A DNA stretch of 64,000 nt from Hofstenia miamia (Eukaryota > Xenacoelomorpha > Acoela). The stretch lies in assembly GCA_004352715.1 (NCBI GenBank), contig SCFE01000001.1, positions 574,854 through 638,853 on the forward strand. Direction: 5' to 3'. Below are positions 44,703-60,300 of the stretch, one piece after another. The first letter of the stretch is position 1. Every line of letters starts with the position of its first letter. A model generated the notes under the pieces. That model searched no databases and had not been told where the DNA came from. It was given only the letters and a program-made list of their open reading frames with translations. The position numbers and the translations under genes are program-made.

Positions 44703-47700
44703 TGCAGAAATCTTTTAGCTTCATGTTTAAAACAAAATCAAAACTTAACTTTGCTTTATAACTTAGGTTATGGATATTATGCAACCTCAGATTTTTGAAT
44801 TTTTGTTACGACGCTCATGGCATATCCAGGCTCTTACAATTATATAAATTTGTTTTAGAATAAATTATTTAAAATTACTTTTAAGAAGCCACAGGTAGTT
44901 ATTATTTATAGTATCTCTAAATAATACATTGCAGGGTGGTTGGAAATGAATGCTGCATGATTTTGTAGCAAAATTGTATGTAAGTGAAATTTTCTGCTCC
45001 AATGCTTTGTTTATGTGTAAATTCAGGAAATGATATATAGTTATAAGACGGTAATTGCTTTGCTATGCTGAAGAACTTACGTAAAATATTAGCTTCTTGT
45101 GGAAGTAGAATTGACGGAAGTATGCAAATATAGTAGTGAGAAAATTTTAAAAAATTTAATATTCCAATATTTTTCAATATGCTACACTGCATACCAGAGG
45201 TCATCGATGTTTGAACAACACGTTTCTGATATATTTTAGTAACTTCCACAACATCTTTCTATCAGAGTATTCATTTATTTTCAAGAAAAATTCAAATGAT
45301 CTTTTAGAATTTTCAAAATTTACTAAACGAATAGGTACCTGGATATTCAAGATGATTTCGGCTTCTTCATATGTATACAATTCTTAGCATGTACCAAAAT
45401 TTTTTCCCCCATTTGGAGTTCCCTTAATGTGTCTGGTTTCATTAACTATATTAAGTTGCTCAAAATCTGAGAATTCCCAGGACTAAATTAAGCTTTTAAT
45501 GGCAGGTATAGCCCTCTTCAAGCTCAAACACAGGAATTATTAATATGCCTTTAAGCAAGCTGTTCAAACAAAAAGTGAAAAGATTAACGTTAGCAGTAAG
45601 GATAGCTTCCGACAATGGCCCATTATCCCTGACTGTCTAACTGTTCTACCTTGTACTAATGACTACTTTTCATTTACAAAAATTATTAAAGTTGTTAATA
45701 GAGCATAAATTTCTTTACTGATGGAACAATTTTTTGTTTTATCAGCTCTTTTCTGCAGACCAACCACAAAATGTGGACTTGAAATCTAAATTGCGGACCA
45801 GGAAATTTTGAGTGTGGAAATTCAAATAAATTAATAAATTCAGGTGTACCATGACCAAAATTTGAATGCAAATATATATTTTGTCATTATTGCAAAACAA
45901 ATTCAATTAAATTAGTGTGCTTGAATGGGGATTGCACGTTTGGATATATACCAGCAAAAACAAACGAATCATAGCAAAATGAGAGCAACCTTATGTCAAT
46001 ATCTATGAAAACAACATCATGTCATAAGACTTCTATAAGTCATTGCTTATAGATTCCTTATCAATTCAATTTAAAAACATGAAATGAAATAACTCCTTAT
46101 TAAACAATCAAATATCACGCAAACTGTAAACAGAAAGTATTACTTTACTTATAATTACAGAAATCTGCCGTTTGTCAGACATATTAACTATGCTGCCAAG
46201 GTATCTGACTCTTTTTGCTTAATGTAAATCCTAAAAAAAGCAACATGTAATAATTTTTTAAGTACTCCTTAACATGACTCTACAATACTTGGCATACATG
46301 TTCCATATTGTCTTGGTTTCGAATTCTGAACCTCTGTATCAGTTGGTGTATAGCTTTTCCAAGGCAATTTAAATTTAAATACCTTTCCCATTAATGGCCA
46401 TAAAAATGAACTCAGTTTTCCTCTCTTAGTGTCATTATAAATATGCCTTGCAATTTTGTGTGCGAAATTGGAATTCTGCTAAGGGAACCTGCTTTCAATA
46501 CTATCACCGTTTTGATGTTGTAATAAAGGCATCTTCTCAATACAAGACGATCTGATAGACATTTTTGCAATTTCTGAGTTTTAAAGTATCTGGCAATGAT
46601 TTTCAATTTTTCTTCATAATTTATATATGCATATCAGAAAAATTTGATCATTTGTGTTAAATATTTAAACGGTTTGAATATGTGATATGTACATTTCAAT
46701 GCATTCAGACAATACTAGCTTTGTTTTATTTTGAGGCATAGAAGAACGTTTTTTATCTACGACAGCGAGTAGCTGAAAATCTATGTTTTGTATAGATGTA
46801 GTTGCTAATGGCAATCTAAAAGTATGGAAGATGTCATTCCTTGAATTTGAATACCGCCATAATTTGAAGTAATGGCAATGCCTCTGCTTGCACTAATCTA
46901 TTCTGCTGAATGATTTCAACCAACGAATGCAATTTACATAATACTGTTGCTAAGGCCATTAAATTTTTTAAATTTTGAAGAAACCATTTTCACAAAAATG
47001 CAGAAAAATTTTTTGTATTAATAATCATTTGCACTCATTATTTGTATAAATTTTACTTGTTTTACAAAAATATATCAAAAAGATCAAAGTGTCCCCCTTA
47101 TATTTTTGTGTGATCTCGGAAAAAAGTTGAAATTTAGCCCGTGGGTACACACTTATATTATTGTTAAATTTGTATAGCAAGATGACTGTCAGTTTACTTC
47201 CATTGTAAATTTGAACTTACTAACTTAAATATGTACCATAAAAATAAATAAATTGATTTGTTAGCCTTTATTTTTTGGTCTACAATGATCATGGATATCC
47301 ATAGAATAAGTTTTAAGGATACATATTGAGTGGATATCCATAGATTGGATCTATCCATGTCTAGATCCACGGCAACCGTTTTTCTTAAGCTACTGATATA
47401 TAGTCTTGAGAGATTCTTGTCTAGAGAAAATTTACACATTCTTGCAGAACAAGTAGACGCGATTGACTAACTTCGTTATTTGAAATTCCTGGACACTGCC
47501 AGTCAAATGAATATTTATTTAATTGAAATGTTATTTCCTGTTTTATGAAAAGAATCACTAAACTCTAACTAATTGAAGGTATTGTATGAAAAAAGCTGAT
47601 TTCAATTACGTTTCAAACGAAAGTCCTTAGACATCGCTAATTCCAATATTTTTCAAAATTAATTACTGTAGCGGAAAATGTGTGCTTCCTTGACACAACT

Positions 47701-48041
47701 ATTAAATTCTGCTGAGAACTTTGGGAAAGTATGCAACAATACAAAACCATTGTTTTTTCTGTCATCGGAATTTATCATAAACCACATAATTAATTTTAAT
47801 TTTTATGAAAAAAGTAAGCCTAGTTTATTTTATTGTACAAGGTTTGATTTATCATTGAAAGTAGAGAATTTTATTTTCATGCTAAAAAAAATAATTAGCT
47901 TGAAAAATCCGGCGAAATAACAATATTCACTGAAATGATATCATTATATGTTGAAAAAGCAAACAAATTTCAAATTTTTAAATGTACCATTGTAACCACG
48001 AACGGAGAAGACATTATGATCCACTGAAGACACAGGGGAAC

Positions 48042-48042
<1 letters not shown>

Positions 48043-48079
<37 letters not shown>
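48043..48079. repeat. (TA)n microsatellite
   Basis: Uninterrupted TA run. Confidence 0.93.
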
Positions 48080-48080
<1 letters not shown>

Positions 48081-51000
48081 TGCCATGTTATTATAGAAAT
48101 TTCAAAAAATAGTATTTAAACATGATAATAACAAGTCATGTGGCTAAATTCATTGTGTAACTCTTTGTAACTATATTTGAAAGATTTTTTGTGCAAATTT
48201 ATTAATGACTTAGACATATACTTTAATGTCCAAATTTAAAGTTCACGGGCTTAGCAAAATTGTCATACATTATATTTTAAGGTTGTAAAAATAAATCGTA
48301 AGCAAAAAAATAAAAATGGAGAAAACTTGTTCTGACTGCATCCTTAGACGTGCGGGCGTAGCCTAAGCCACTGAATTCGAATCATTACTAACTTCACTTC
48401 ATTTAATTGACACTTTAGATACAATTAATGTGGTAACTACGGGGTAAAGTAACATTAAAAAAAAGAAAACGATATGATTCATTATAATATATTAGTTGCT
48501 AATGGAAAGAAGTGAACAATAATTAATAAATTAAGAATGGCTTAAGCGCTTTTTTTGTTTATATTGCAAATATATGTATGAATATGCTGACGATACATGT
48601 GTGCTAAGAAGAGCAACAGCCCTATACAGCTGACAAACTTTTAATAATAAATATTGAAAGCCTCATTCTATATTTTAATAGAATGAATTTATTACTGAAA
48701 ATGTTATTATTAGTGTAAAATTTTTAAAAATGAAACAACGATTAAAAAATATTTGTTGAGTTTTAAAGAAATTAACACTCTCTTTATTGTCGCTTAGTGT
48801 CATCTGTTAACTTTTAATTAAAGTTCTCCATTATAAGTATCTTAGTATAAAAATTATGCATTATATGTTTCAATAATATCTAAATACACGTGCAAAACAC
48901 ATTGAATAGTAGTATGCTATAAAGTATTTTAACATATTTTGCAATATTTTATAAATAGCTTGAGTTGTAGAATGATATTTTTTATTTTTATTGAAACATA
49001 TTTGCTTTTGCTTCTTATATTTTAATATATTCATAATATCATATGATGTAATCAATATAAATTTTAACTAGTCAATTGTGTATTCAATTAGTTCATAACG
49101 GATGAAAACGAAATTGTTTGAAACAAATCAATTTACTATCATTACAAAATGATATTCCCACAAAACTTTCGTTCTAGTTTTTATAATATATTTATTATTA
49201 AATCTATCCAACCATTTCATAAAATTTACTTTGTAGTTATTTGGTTGCTTAATTTTTAATTATATCACCTCGAGGTTTTCCAGGAAGAATAATGATATTT
49301 AAATATGCAGGAAAAATTATATTGAATATTTTATAATGTCACTTTGATGATTGTGTAAAATTTCTATGCAGACTTAATATGTCTGTCAGACATTGGACTT
49401 TGCGACGCTAGATGAGATTTTAAGCAATAATGTCATTTTTAATATTGACAACACTTGTAATTATAGACCTCGAAGACTCCAATGTACTCTTTCTTTCCGA
49501 GTTTCTTCTGAAGGGTAAAGTTGTTCCTGAGGAATTTCCCCTGGTGTAGTGAGCATCGGGACTCCTGGGAATAATTTGACATGAATCTAGTGCATACTGA
49601 AATGACTGACTGACCAGATAAAGCAATTATCCTATTACTAAGTTAGTATATCAAAGATCCAAAATTGAATTAATGATTTTTTACTGTTTTCAATTAGCTC
49701 CATGTCGACACAGTGTCTAAGAGAAGGAATTCAAATCTAGAAACTTGATTCAAATTTTAAATGGGATTAAGAAACACTCTATTCTTATAAACATAAAATA
49801 GTATTCCCTGAATTATAAATTCATGAAGGAAGAAAATATATTTTTGAATTTCTCTAGAAAAAGCATTATGTTCAATATTATAAAATGATCTACAATATTT
49901 AATGATTAAGTGAATAATGTATTGTAAAAAATGTTAATAAAGCCTTTTATTCTTGAGTGTTAAATTAAAAGGTTGTGATTTGAAACGGAAATTTAGATGT
50001 CTAAGTATTAGAAAAAACTAACAGAGATGCTAAAATATAAAGTGAACACAATTAGCAATGAAATTATCTTAACTCAGTTAGTTGGAAGTTGTTTGTATTA
50101 TATACAATAAATCAAGAAAAAATATTATGAAGATATGCGAATTAAAATTTTCAAATTTTTAATATTTAACTTAAAATTGCAGTTTATCTAATTCCCATAT
50201 TTATATTTTTCTATCAATTTGGCTTCTGAGGTTTGCTATTTATTGGCTTTTAATGTTATCAAGGTCAGCATAAAAATATTTCTTAGTTGTTATTATATAT
50301 CCTGGATAATTATAAATAATGTATTAAAGACTTAATCATTAACTGCATGTTATTTTGACATCAGAAAATAATTTATGTTACATAAAATTCATTCCAAAAT
50401 TTCTAAATTAAATTCCATTTTCGATTGAAATTCTGTCAACAGCAGAAAAACTTCAATTTCGCAAAACTTTTTTATGTCAAATATCTTCTGCTGACAGGAA
50501 AGTTAACTTCTTATTAATAAATGCTTATTAAATGTAAGCAAAATGAAACCGCATTTCATTGTTTAAGTTTAAAATTAGAAAACTTGATGCAATAATATCA
50601 GAAATTAACAGAAATTTCAACATCTCTAAAATGCTATACGATAGGCGGTGTTTCTTTGCTTTGTGTGTTTTACACTTTTCAACGATTTTGGGAAGATTTT
50701 GAAATTTGCTTTGATGATTTACAAGGCAGATATACTTTCAGATTTAAGGAGCTTTGATGCAAATTGCTCCAGTAGGAATAACATACAAGCAAATAATCTA
50801 GTATTCACACTTGGAGAGAAAACCATATCTCTTTTATGTTTAACGATCAATTAACTTTCAACGAGGAAGAAATTTTATTTTAAAATGACGGTATTATAAA
50901 ACTACATGGCAGGCTAACTGCAATATAATAGCGCGTAATAATTATGACATTTAAATTAAGATGAAAGGAGCTAAGAGTAGCTGGATATATCATTTTATGT

Positions 51001-54000
51001 AGAACGAAATTTCAAATAATATTCATGAAAATCATGGCCTATTTCAGAATTCTATTGTTGAATTATTGGCGATTTTGAAAAATATTGATAAATTTAGACT
51101 GAAAATAAAAATGATCTCTAACTGACACACTTGTAAGTTTTCGTTAATAACCCAATTTCAAAAGTTGCCCCAGCCCAGCCCCACATATTTTTGTTTTCAG
51201 TTACGTAAAAATGAAATATCATATTTTGACAACACTGATATACTAGCAGTCTCATAATTATCTTAAATGTTCAGTTCTTAATAAATCAAATATGGAAATT
51301 GACACATAGATTAAAGTAAATTGGGGTCTGATGCAAGGCGAATGTATAGAATAATTTCAAGAAAAGTCAAATTTCCAAGCAACATTTCCGCTGAGTTATA
51401 ATGTCTAACTGTAGGTCAAATTTTACCCTAGCTCAAAGTTTTGAATAATCATTGAATTTTGGCGATTTTGTTTCTCATTTTGAAACATAAGTATTATCAG
51501 ATATGAATTAAGAAATCGTTCTGGAATATTTCATTGTGGATTTTTAATAAATGTGTTATAAATAAACTTATTGATACAAACACATTATAGTCATTAGTCT
51601 TTTATAGCCATTGCGGACTTCTAAGCTTATTGTATCGAATTCCTCACTAGAAGTAAATATTGGAAAATGTGAAAATATTAGAGGCAATTGATATTTAAGC
51701 ACTATTTTATATCTGAATTGACTAAAATCAAATCCCATTTTCAGTATTTCGCAGCTTCTATTTCTCGGAGAGGATTTTATTACGTAAGATGTCATGAAGG
51801 ATTTTGAAGTATTTATGTTCATGAGTGTAAGTTCCACTTTTTTTAACGTACACCAAGGCCTGCAAGCACTGCCTGGCGATTTGCAATTGAATTTACTAAA
51901 ATGATGTCAATAAAACAACCAGAATTTGATGTAAGTAGTTGCCTTACGAAATCGACTGAAAAAATTAGTAATTTTAGCTCATCAGCTTTGCCTTATTTGA
52001 CATTGACTAAAGACTACATTTAAAAATTAGGCCATTCTTAATAAATAAAACATTTTTTAAATGTTAAAATCAACCGTTTGACGTACAATTAAGCCATTGA
52101 TTACAGAGCTTCATTTACAGGACTTGACTATTACACTTTACTTGTACAATCCTTTCATTTGTTCGGCGAACCATTAAAATGATCATTTATTTTCTGTTTG
52201 CTTCGAAGCAAATGCAATGGCAATTAGACATAAATAGAGGCTTTAAATATTGAATACTTGGACGACATTTTGAAGGAAATTTTTGTTTTAACTGCGCTTT
52301 GTGCTTCATTATTGTTTGTTGTACTGCAAATCCCGGGGCTTTGGGTATGCACGTCTGCTACAATAGTTGAATTGCAATTCTATGTAATTTTACATTTTAA
52401 GCATATTCATCAAATTTTCATTGGTGTCACACGTAACATTGCACAGTGCACTGCATTTTTCTAAATTCCTTAGACGATATTTCAGAAACAATTTTTATCC
52501 ATTGAAATTCTTTGGCTTGCCAAAATGTTTCAGGGATTAATACAAAATGTTTTGATATCAATTTGTCTAATGCAAACCTTGTGAATTCTCATCTGGGTTA
52601 ACATCTTGAATTGAAATGTGATTCAAACAAACGTTAGCTTTTCTCACTAATAAGGCTCAATTAAAATAATTGCAGTAATTGTAATTTTTATCTGGTAATC
52701 TTAAGTCATTGATATTTTTTCTTTGACTGCTTTTAGAAACATGAATCAAAACACAAGACTCTCTATTGATTGTCCTCATAGGCCACTGTAAATTAACTTT
52801 GCTTATAAAATAGTTGTTAATTATATATATAAAAGGATATCCGTTTCGCCTTTTATGTGTAAAAGTGACATTGAATCTATTTTCTAAAAGCCAGTGAATT
52901 TCTTTTTTTGAAATCTTTAATCAACTCTAAAAAATAGAGCTAACCGCTTGTCTAAATTTATTAGTGAAACATTATGGGCATTTATTGAATTGGATCAAAT
53001 TGTAATGCAAAACATTTAAAGGAACAAGGTGTTAAATAAAATATACATTATTGTGATCTGCAGGTGAAATTCTATATCACTTTTCCACCTCAATGAATTT
53101 TAATACAGTGCTGCAAGCCTTGAATAATTTACTTCTATAAACCTGCCTGAGAGTAAACCTAACAACTATCAAAGCTGATGGAGAAACTAAACAATTTAAA
53201 AATTCAGTAAATCTTGAATGTTGAATGTATTTGATCAATAAAATCAATTGTAGACAATAAAATTATTTCTCTCAAGGAAAGAAAAATTTCTGTTTCACCA
53301 CTGTAAAATTAATTACATTTATTGCCCTTAGACTTTGTAATATTCAGTTTAAAAATCTTGGAAATTATTCCAATGTTGCACAGATATGAAATTAGTTTTG
53401 AAACTTAATCCAAAATTTTTCAATATTAGAAAGCTTGATATGCAGTATATTTTTTGCTAGAATACAACTGTGATGCTAGATAATATCTGCAAGAAGAGTA
53501 ATTTTTCTTAGATATTGCTGAAATTCAGTGAATTGAACAATATGATAGGGTCTTGAAAGTTTATACAACAAAATATTAATATTAAAACATTCATATCTGT
53601 TTTTAAAACAACCAATCTATTACTAGAAAAGCAATGCATACCTTAGTATATCATTAAAACTTTTAGACTTTTGACAAGGATACTTTTCTAACTCTGAGTA
53701 AGAAAATTTTAACTTTGGCAGGTTTTTAGTTCAGTTCTTTATTAGACAATACAGTTTTTAGAAACAATTATAATATTGCATAATAAATTGCTTGTAAATC
53801 AGTCTTGGGAAGAGATGAAGACTCTTTCTTGGTATGTAACTTCACCTATTAAAGAATAGAAAAATTAAATGTCCATCTAAGATAACTGTTCCTACAAGTA
53901 ATAACAAGCAAGTTTATTTAATTTATTATAGGAAAACTGTTGTAATAAGCTGCAAAAATTCAAAGATGAAAATATTTAAGACTAAACATAAACTAAAAAA

Positions 54001-55429
54001 TGATGCATATGTGTGTGCTTAAAAGAATTAAATTTTTAAAATTTTTAATTTTGCGGTGAACTTCTTTGAATTACAATATGAGTTTAATTAATTCTTCCAT
54101 TTACTAATTTCAACAAAATTAGAAATTAAAATTTCCATCAAGCAACGTGAGAAAATACGACCTTGTACTAACTGTGGGAATCTAATAATTATTTTAAATA
54201 TATTTAATTAGGGGGAAGTCTAATTAAAATGTCTTAACGAATGTTTGATGTTGAGTTTTAAAGATTACTTTTGGATTACGTTTTTGACAGGTCTAATTAA
54301 TTATTCTCATTGTAGTTCTTTTATGCACATCAGTGTGTTTAGAATAATTCAAAAGATCAATCATTCCACTTAGCACATCAATGTTCAAAAATAAATTACA
54401 ACAACTATTACATAAATTTAAGGCATATCCTATTTTAGCCTCCTGTGTATGCAGTTCTAAAAATGAGAATTGAATATTTAATGCAAAGTAAGCAAATTTT
54501 AAATAAATTATTTGACATTATTGTGCATTAGTGGTAATGATATGCCTATAAGAACGTTAATTAATAATGAAAATTCTAGAAAAATTTTTCTAGTGGTTCC
54601 TTGAATTGATTCAATTGAGTTTTGAGTATAAATTGATTTGCACAGATAAAACTTGAAATTTCAATGTATTTTCGAATGCTGGCTGGTGATGAAAAACAAT
54701 TTTATATGGAAGGAAAAAATTATTTCTGTAAACTCTGGTAGTACTGGACACTATGCATATACTGGCATTTTCAAAGCTGCAAAATTCGCTAAATGCGAAT
54801 CCCTCCCTCAATTAGAATAGTAAAAAACTTATTAGAACATTGCAATAATATTGCTACATGTGTTTCTTTGCCCCCTAAATAACATGGGCTGGCTACGCCT
54901 CTGTTTCACTATAATCAAAGAAAGGAAGTATGCATACTTTGTATTTAAATATTTATTAAATATTTTTCAACAATTTTTGATCTAAAGTTTTTTCATTTTG
55001 AAATGGTTTCTAAAATTTGTATTGGCATGATACGAAATAAACTTCTAGGTATTCTTGTGTTCTAACACTGAAATTACACAGTTACATCAGAGGAAAGCAG
55101 TAAATTGAGCCTTTGGAAAAAGCCTAAAATTTTACGTTTTGATTGAGATCCCATTAATGCTACATTTTTATTGAATCAGTTACGACCAAGCTGACTTTTG
55201 TTATCGTATTTTGAGAGATATTCCAAAATTTAGGTGTCATAAATAAATGCGTAATTTAAAAAAATCAATAATTTGAATTGATTTGCTTCTTCAATTAACT
55301 GTGTGAAATGCGTCAAATTGTTGACATTCTAATGTTAACAAAAACCTTATTGACAATTGAAAATGAAAGATTTGTCTTGCAGAGTAAACACAACAAATTT
55401 TTTTCCCAAATCAAAATTTTAAATTACAG

Positions 55430-55531
55430 ATTTGATAAGGTATGTTGCGGTAAAAGCATACTAAACGCATTAGGATTGATGGTAATTTTTATGGTCTCTT
55501 TGACTACAGACAATTATCCTAGCGACGTCAG
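55430..55531 (+). CDS. Candidate internal exon with a hydrophobic segment
   Basis: A 102-base segment bounded by an acceptor-like TTTAAATTACAG and a donor-like CAG/GTAAAT, less AT-rich than its flanks. In the open frame it reads FDKVCCGKSILNALGLMVIF then MVSLTTDNYPSDV. The hydrophobic stretch ILNALGLMVIFMVSL could be a membrane segment or signal-anchor. The length is a multiple of three and both junctions would be phase 2 in this frame. No neighbouring exon was identified and I recognise no family, so it may be chance. Confidence 0.17.
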
Positions 55532-55535
55532 GTAA

Positions 55536-57144
55536 ATGTAATTCGATTTAAGAAGGTTATTGTTGAAAAAATTACTTTGAAAATTGTTATTGACAAGAGC
55601 GTTCTTTTATCTATGCTATTGAAGACGACCATGAGTTAAAGCATGCAAGTTTCACATGATTTCTTAAGTAAATGTGTATAACAAACAAGTGAATACATTT
55701 AATTAATAGAAAAATCAATTTTCAATCTGAAGTATACTTCTCAAATTGAAGGAGGAATTTTCGTTTATTATTTATGAATCTTTAATATGGTGGATTTCAA
55801 GATATCAATAAAAACCAAACAAAACCTATTATTATGAAATTCAATACAAGCAAATATATTAGCAGACATTTAAGCCAGCTGTTCTCCACCTTCAAAGCCA
55901 CTCAGTCGCTAACGTTAATTCAAAATTTATATTTTCCTTAGAGTTCTTTATCAAAAATTGTATTGCCTTTTCAAAAAACTTTTTATTTCAAAAAATATTT
56001 ATTTCAGTTTTCCAAACATGTAGTTACCTATATTATTGACTTATAGGATTTCAATAGCTTTACATGTAGAAACAATGAAGCTTGGTTTTGTTGATTTTGC
56101 ATCTATTATTAATAGAAAATACATGACTACATTTGATTTACGCTTGATTTAGAGTATATTCGTTTTTGAAGAAGAATACTTAAGGCTGTACTTCTTTTCA
56201 CAAAAACTTAGATTGGAACTTCCCAATTTCACTAATTATTAGGAATTTTCTTTATTGACTTATTATTCAGCAATAATTAAAGTAACAAGTGTTAGCTCGA
56301 TTGCTCATTTTATTTCAGTTGATAAGCGATAACTAAAATCATATAGTAATTTCTTTCGATGTAAATGCTATCTATAGTAGACAAAGTTATAAAATATGCT
56401 GTTACGCACAGTTGAAAAATATATTTTTCTCAATTTTAGCTATGTTAATTTTAATTTCAGCATAATTAGACTCAGTTTCTTTTAAAAATTTAATTGGGTC
56501 AAGAGTCAAGGTTAGAACTGTAAGGGCGATTAATAGAAATGTTTACTTTAAACAGAAATAAAAAATCTATGTGATATTTAAATGTTCTGGTAAGTTTCAG
56601 TTGAATGGAATTTTAACAACTCCACGACGTCTTTTATGGATTTAATAGCATCAGTTGACAACTGAATGGAATGCGTCTACTGTGAGAGAGCCATTCAAAC
56701 TACAGATGCCGAGCTCTCATTAGTCCAAAATAAAAGCATACAATTCAAAGGTATACTTTCAAATTAGAATGCAAAAATGAAACAAATTGCTAAAATGTTT
56801 TATTGTCTACTAAATTCATAATTTAATGGTCTACTTAGAATTTATTAAATATTAATTCTACAATAAGTACTAATAAATTAAATTTATATCCGATAATTTA
56901 TGAATTTTATGTGGATATTGTTAGTATTTTACATAATTTCATTTCCTTAGACTGATATCCAAATGTAATAAAAAATTTATGTCAATTTATTAAGAAGACA
57001 AAGTGAAATGTTAACGAAGACCTTTTCCTTACAGGGTATTTCAAGTTGTGTTAGTGTGCATCAAGGAAAACATCTTGCAAGTCAGGTAGAACTCATGTAT
57101 AGCTTCTACAAAAAAGATAAACAAATTATGAAAAATAAACACTT

Positions 57145-57148
<4 letters not shown>
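55536..57148. other. Non-coding AT-rich region
   Basis: Nothing recognised beyond chance ORFs. Confidence 0.5.
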
Positions 57149-57177
<29 letters not shown>

Positions 57178-57295
57178 NNNNNNNNNNNNNNNNNNNNNNN
57201 NNNNNNNNNNNNNNNNNNNNNNNNNNNNNNNNNNNNNNNNNNNNNNNNNNNNNNNNNNNNNNNNNNNNNNNNNNNNNNNNNNNNNNNNNNNNNNN

Positions 57296-57325
<30 letters not shown>
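57149..57325. repeat. (TA)n microsatellite with assembly gap
   Basis: TA runs at 57149-57177 and 57296-57325 flank 118 Ns (57178-57295). Confidence 0.95.
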
Positions 57326-57328
<3 letters not shown>

Positions 57329-60300
57329 TGTAATCGTAACATTTTCTATGGAGGTCAGATGAACAGTGTACAGAAGACAGCCGTTAAAAATTTTTGTACT
57401 ATCTTTGAGCTTTTTCATTGAAAGCAGAACCCTTGCTCAATTATATTTATCATACTTCTCTCTGCATATATTTCTAACATAAACAGAGGAATGCTTATAT
57501 TTTCATGTTTATGTGCATGCATTCTTTGTATAAAAATGATAAAAAATTAATATTTTTTTAAATGGTATTGCAAAAAATTTTGATACATAGGTTAATTGCC
57601 TATGTAATTCTCACATTAGCTAAGTCAATCAGGGAGAGCATAGTATAAGAAAATTTTAAATTAATTCAATATCGACCGATTTTCAAAATGTTTAAAAAGT
57701 TTTTTAATGCAATATGCCTGTTCTTTAAAATGACTTCCTCCTGAAATACATCTTCAAAAAAGTGTAGCAAGAATGACTTTAGTTTAATCTACCATAAGTT
57801 TAATAAAGCAATTAGTGATAACAATTTCTTAGACTTTATCTTTAACTTACACACATTCTAAATTAGTATTTTTCTAACACTGAATGAATATTTCCTTTCT
57901 CAAAATATTTTATAAACATTTCTATAGGACCTTAGGAAAACTTCTGTAGTTTATTAAACGAATTATAATGCTAATTCATAAAGCAGTAAAAATAATGAAT
58001 ATTGTCACAATCAGTTTTTAACAATACCACTTTTCAGGTGAGAAAACGCCTATTTTAAAAAATATAGATTATTTTCGAGTTATTCATTGAAAACAAATCT
58101 CATTAGTAGTTAATTTTCTGTCATGGATGTCTTTCAGTGACATTTCGAAATCATTTAAACTAATTTAATTCTGGATGAAAATAATTGGAAGCTGTGTTTA
58201 AATAGTGAGGGAAACTCGCTCTTTAATAGAGTCAGCACTGTCAAAATTATGCTGATTTAGTTTGAGCGATTGAAAAACTCAATTGTGGAAAATGTACAAC
58301 TTTGTGTGGGACAAATATTATGGAAGTCTACTCCAAAATCTCCCTTTATGCACATTGCATCCTGTATAATGTATAATTGTGCTTCGAAAATTTCACAGAA
58401 ACTTTAAACAAGGATTGGTTGCAGACTTAATCTAGAAATTGAAGGGTATTTTAAGATATTCAAGACTGAAGCTTTTGTAAATAAGTGTTCACAACGTAAG
58501 AGGATGAAAAAATAGAAAAGATACCAAAGCTAATCTTTATAATTTTGGAGTCACGTTAGAATTCTGAGAGCAGTGTAATGATTGTAGTGCGAAGACTAAG
58601 GAATTAGAAACATCTCACCAATTATATAAAAAGCTGTCCCATTGAAAACCATTCCATTCATAAAATTATTATGTCTCAACATCAAAGATTACGTAATTAC
58701 ATGGCAAGAAAATTATAATTTAAAGTCTAACCAACGGCTAGCTATTACAATAATAGTGGTTTGTTCCAAATTACTGAAACAAAGTCAAGTCTCACTTCGG
58801 TGATTACCGAAATAATTTGCGTTTTAGATCACATAGTTGTCTACTCTTTATAAATAAACAATGAATTGCAATTACAGAATATTCAAAACGCGTCTCAAAT
58901 ATCGCTTTTTGTACTTCTCCGTATAGAATTAACATTGTCAATATATTTTAAGAATCACACCTTTCCCATGAAGTAACTATAATTAAGATATGCATTAATA
59001 TGCATCAATTAGTACATTAAAATGTGTTGTGTGCGTACTAATCTCATGAACTTTAATTTCTAAACGGAAGTGTAGGTTTGAACATATTCAAATAATATTC
59101 TTAAATATTTTGGTATCATCTACATCTAAGATAAGATCCAATACCGAGCTAGGTTTGAATAAGGCCTGATAATTTTTTTGCTTGCTTTCAATGTAAACCA
59201 ATTGCACTCATTTTTGCAAATTTTATGGTTTGAAAACCCATATCATTTAGATGCGATTGCTTTCTACAAAATATATGAAAATGCAACCAGGAATAGAATT
59301 TAAAATGACAGAGTAAAGCATTCACTGAAATATTTGGTTGTGTATTGTAAGATTTTATCGAGCCAATTAAGGAATCCCACATCCTAATGAGTCTGATGCA
59401 TTTCGATTTCAAAGTATAAAATGCCTTTTAGAAAACTATTTTAAAATGCTTCTTATCCACTTAAGTAATGCAGGATAATTGGATGTAAATGTTATCTTAT
59501 CATCTGTTTGCTACTGACTAAAAAGTATGTGCTTATTTTTAAAATATGTTTGAAGTATCAATGCACTTATGAGTTTTTCTTACGGTTCAGTTAAAGGCTT
59601 TCAAAAACATTTCTATTTTAAATATATTTTTATATAAATTTAACTGAAGAAATACGTAATTCCTTTAATGACATTCTGTGCCCACACAATTTCAAGAAAA
59701 AAAACTACAAACATGATTCAAATTTTAAATATATCTATATATATATATATATATATATTATATAAGTGTTTTTATTCAACACTCTTTCTTAAAAATATGT
59801 TAAAGAATAACTTCGGTTTTTGCTTTTAAATGGCAAGTGAGAAGAACCATTCCAGATTTTACCCAATCTGGATGATTTTAATTTGTCTGATGTGACACGG
59901 TTAAAGCAATTTTACTCAATCAGATCTCAAAAATTTAAAAATTTAGGTTTTCTTGCAAATTGAACTTCACAATTAAAGTGTTATAAACTACAAGCAAATG
60001 ATAGCATTAATTTAGCTAAAAGCATTTATGTTTAAAATTTTACTTTCGGGAAGCCGAGCTTTATTTGAGATTTCTATAATTTCCATAGTAGAACTTTATC
60101 AAGTTGAGTGTAAAATTGTTCATTCACAATTCTTGTTTACAGAGAAATGAAGGGTATACAAGCGTGCTAAAAACAACTATTTTTAATTTTGTGTATGCCT
60201 CATTCTATTTACAAAGTTAATTTCAATAACAAAGAATCCTGGATACTCTTAATATTCATTAAAAAACCTTAAAAACATATTTTAGCAATTTACACAGACA

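Larger units (their letters stand above)
39234..55307. other. Long non-coding AT-rich region with TA microsatellites
   Basis: About 16 kb with no recognised gene or transposon. TA repeats at 40869-40965 (compound), 42941-42972, 44244-44284, 44662-44699 and 48043-48079; single N at 44184. TGGATATCCATAGA occurs twice at about 47291-47304 and 47332-47345. Open frames up to 110 codons have no recognisable motifs and an AT-driven composition. Confidence 0.5.

Noticed and set aside
49430-49549. 39-codon plus-strand frame beginning MSFLILTTLVII, signal-peptide-like
   Set aside because: Isolated, no promoter or splice sites of quality; such short hydrophobic frames are expected in AT-rich DNA.
52258-52464. 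Plus-strand frame with hydrophobic LTALCASLLFVVLQIPGLW
   Set aside because: No ATG start and no good acceptor upstream; likely chance.
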